Below the pieces are notes generated by a model, which worked only from the letters and a program-made list of their open reading frames with translations, did no database searches and had not been told where the DNA came from. Shown in pieces: positions 63,103 through 64,000 of a DNA stretch of 64,000 bases. The first letter of the stretch is position 1, and each line of letters opens with the position of its first letter. Origin of the DNA: Himantopus leucocephalus (lineage: Eukaryota; Chordata; Aves; Charadriiformes; Recurvirostridae); assembly GCA_003993805.1 (NCBI GenBank), contig RSEF01000006.1, positions 26,062,562-26,126,561 on the forward strand. The letters run 5' to 3'. The position numbers were made by a program, and so were the translations under genes.

Positions 63103-64000
63103 CCCTAAGACAGATCTGTATCATTTTCCTCACAGGGCTGCAGAGAGGTTTCACCAGCTGTGTTTGAAGTTTTCACGAGTCTTGGATAAGCTGTTCACTG
63201 GAAGTGCAAAGCATCACTGCACTTTTGCTAGTAGCCAGCCCTGGTTCCTCCCCACCATGCATTTTTTAGCTTCTCTACATGTGAATCCTCTACACAGAAG
63301 CTTTACAAAGCAGCTGCCACCGAACAACGATCGCTATCCCAGCACAAATATCTCAGTTCATCCAGAAAGATGGCTTGCAACCTTCTGGTTTTACCTTTAG
63401 CAAATTACATTAAAGACTTTGAAGGGTTTCCCTCATGATGCCACACACTGCTACCTATTCCCAACACTTCCATGGTAAGCACGTGCTCCAACTTGTGACA
63501 CTTGTGGAGAAGTGCAAATGAAGGCATAACAAAGACACCAAATATAATTTAACAAGTGGTCTCCGCACATTTTTCATCCACTGAACAGTGAATTTAAGTC
63601 TAAGAAAAGCAAACCTACTGCCAGTTGTTCTCTTACCAGCACTTCTGAAACAGGCCACAAGTCTCAGTGTGAAAATTACTGCCTTAAAACATATGGCACT
63701 GTGTTCCCCTCTTGGGTGTCCCAAAGAAATCAGCCTCTAAGAGAGAGTTAAACATCTGAAGGGCAAATGGATCTCAGACTGCTTTAAAGAAGTAACCTGC
63801 AGCCATCCCAAAGCCTTCTTAGTTCACTAATAACAAATTAGTCCTACAAGATGTGTAAAAACTGGCATTGAGCATGACAGTGAAGACACTGAAAAATCCC
63901 CATGTCAGCTCCTGGGAAAGTTGCCCAGCAAAGAAGGATGGAGACACACCAGCCAGGAGGATAGCTGGCCAAATAGCCAGGGTCAAGGATGGCTTTGGAC

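Larger units (their letters stand above)
1..64000 (-). other. SH3PXD2A: SH3PXD2A (TKS5) gene body, internal part
   Basis: The whole window appears to lie inside one minus-strand transcription unit, defined by two PX-domain exons at 33044-33124 and 1174-1249. SH3PXD2A encodes a cytoplasmic scaffold with an N-terminal PX domain and five SH3 domains. It is a Src substrate that nucleates podosomes and invadopodia. Only part of the PX domain is encoded here; the first coding exon (expected above 64000) and all SH3 exons (expected below 1) are absent. The large introns fit the large size of the gene in other amniotes. No exon of any other gene was recognised on either strand. The extension to 64000 is inferred because no first coding exon or obvious main promoter was found. 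Confidence 0.85.
33125..64000 (-). other. SH3PXD2A: SH3PXD2A intron upstream of the first PX exon here (partial)
   Basis: At least 30,876 bp of intron precede the exon at 33124. The intron ends with the acceptor ccctgaacag (33134-33125). Contents recognised are an AC/AT microsatellite at 33967-34020, a CpG-dense pocket at 36393-36735, a solo LTR at 40479-41514, a CR1 with an assembly gap at 42505-42772, old repeat remnants near 35850, 43005, 49425, 56441, 58650 and 61505, and AT-rich conserved-looking blocks at 36820-37560, 52000-52130, 54720-55290, 57600-58200 and 61060-61830. I see nothing specific in 37600-40400, 43100-49400, 49500-51950, 52150-54700, 58800-61000 and 61900-64000. Whether the segment also contains an alternative promoter is open. 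Confidence 0.8.

Noticed and set aside
33128..64000. First coding exon of SH3PXD2A
   Set aside because: Looked for the expected start ending in KHY before a donor on the minus strand and did not find it; probably beyond the right edge. A manual search can miss a 70-nt exon.
1..64000. tRNA genes, rRNA, microRNA hairpins, CRISPR arrays, operons
   Set aside because: No tRNA box pairs, rRNA segments or regular spaced repeats seen; prokaryotic features do not apply to this avian intron. Small hairpin RNAs cannot be excluded without folding.

Overview
This window is a piece of a vertebrate, almost certainly avian, nuclear genome. It holds intron sequence of one large gene on the minus strand plus two short coding exons. 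The bird call rests on CR1 LINE 3' fragments with the typical avian sequence, a roughly 1 kb LTR of a kind I recall as common in bird genomes, a low overall repeat load, and a 100-N assembly gap. No bacterial, viral-genome or organelle gene content is present.

The gene is SH3PXD2A (TKS5/FISH), the PX- and SH3-domain scaffold of podosomes and invadopodia. Two adjacent exons encode the middle of the PX domain. The upstream one (33044-33124, minus, 81 nt) carries the phosphoinositide-binding YRRYS motif. The downstream one (1174-1249, minus, 76 nt) carries [16 protein letters not shown] and the PxxP loop. Both have canonical splice sites and joining reading frames. The residues fit the A paralogue rather than SH3PXD2B. 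The intron between them is 31,794 bp. At least 30.9 kb of the upstream intron and 1.2 kb of the downstream intron complete the window. The first coding exon was not found and probably lies beyond position 64000.

Layout: 1-1173 is downstream intron and 1174-1249 an exon. 1250-33043 is a large intron holding a 15-bp minisatellite (9846-9905), a degraded CR1 (about 16078-16288), a younger CR1 (about 20412-20690), old MIR/L2-like fragments near 19040 and 31170, and several AT-rich blocks that look like conserved non-coding DNA. 33044-33124 is an exon. 33125-64000 is upstream intron holding an AC/AT microsatellite, a CpG-dense pocket with a good minus-strand splice donor at its edge (36393-36735), a solo LTR with perfect 5-bp target duplications (40479-41514), a CR1 interrupted by the assembly gap (42505-42772), further old repeat fragments, and several more conserved-looking AT-rich blocks.

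I saw no undescribed biological system. The most useful points are the two PX exons, the first of which lacks its own start codon and is easily missed; the CpG-dense candidate alternative first exon 3.3 kb upstream of the PX exon; the in-frame ATG that opens the downstream PX exon, relevant to partial-PX isoforms; and the non-coding blocks that merit a conservation check.
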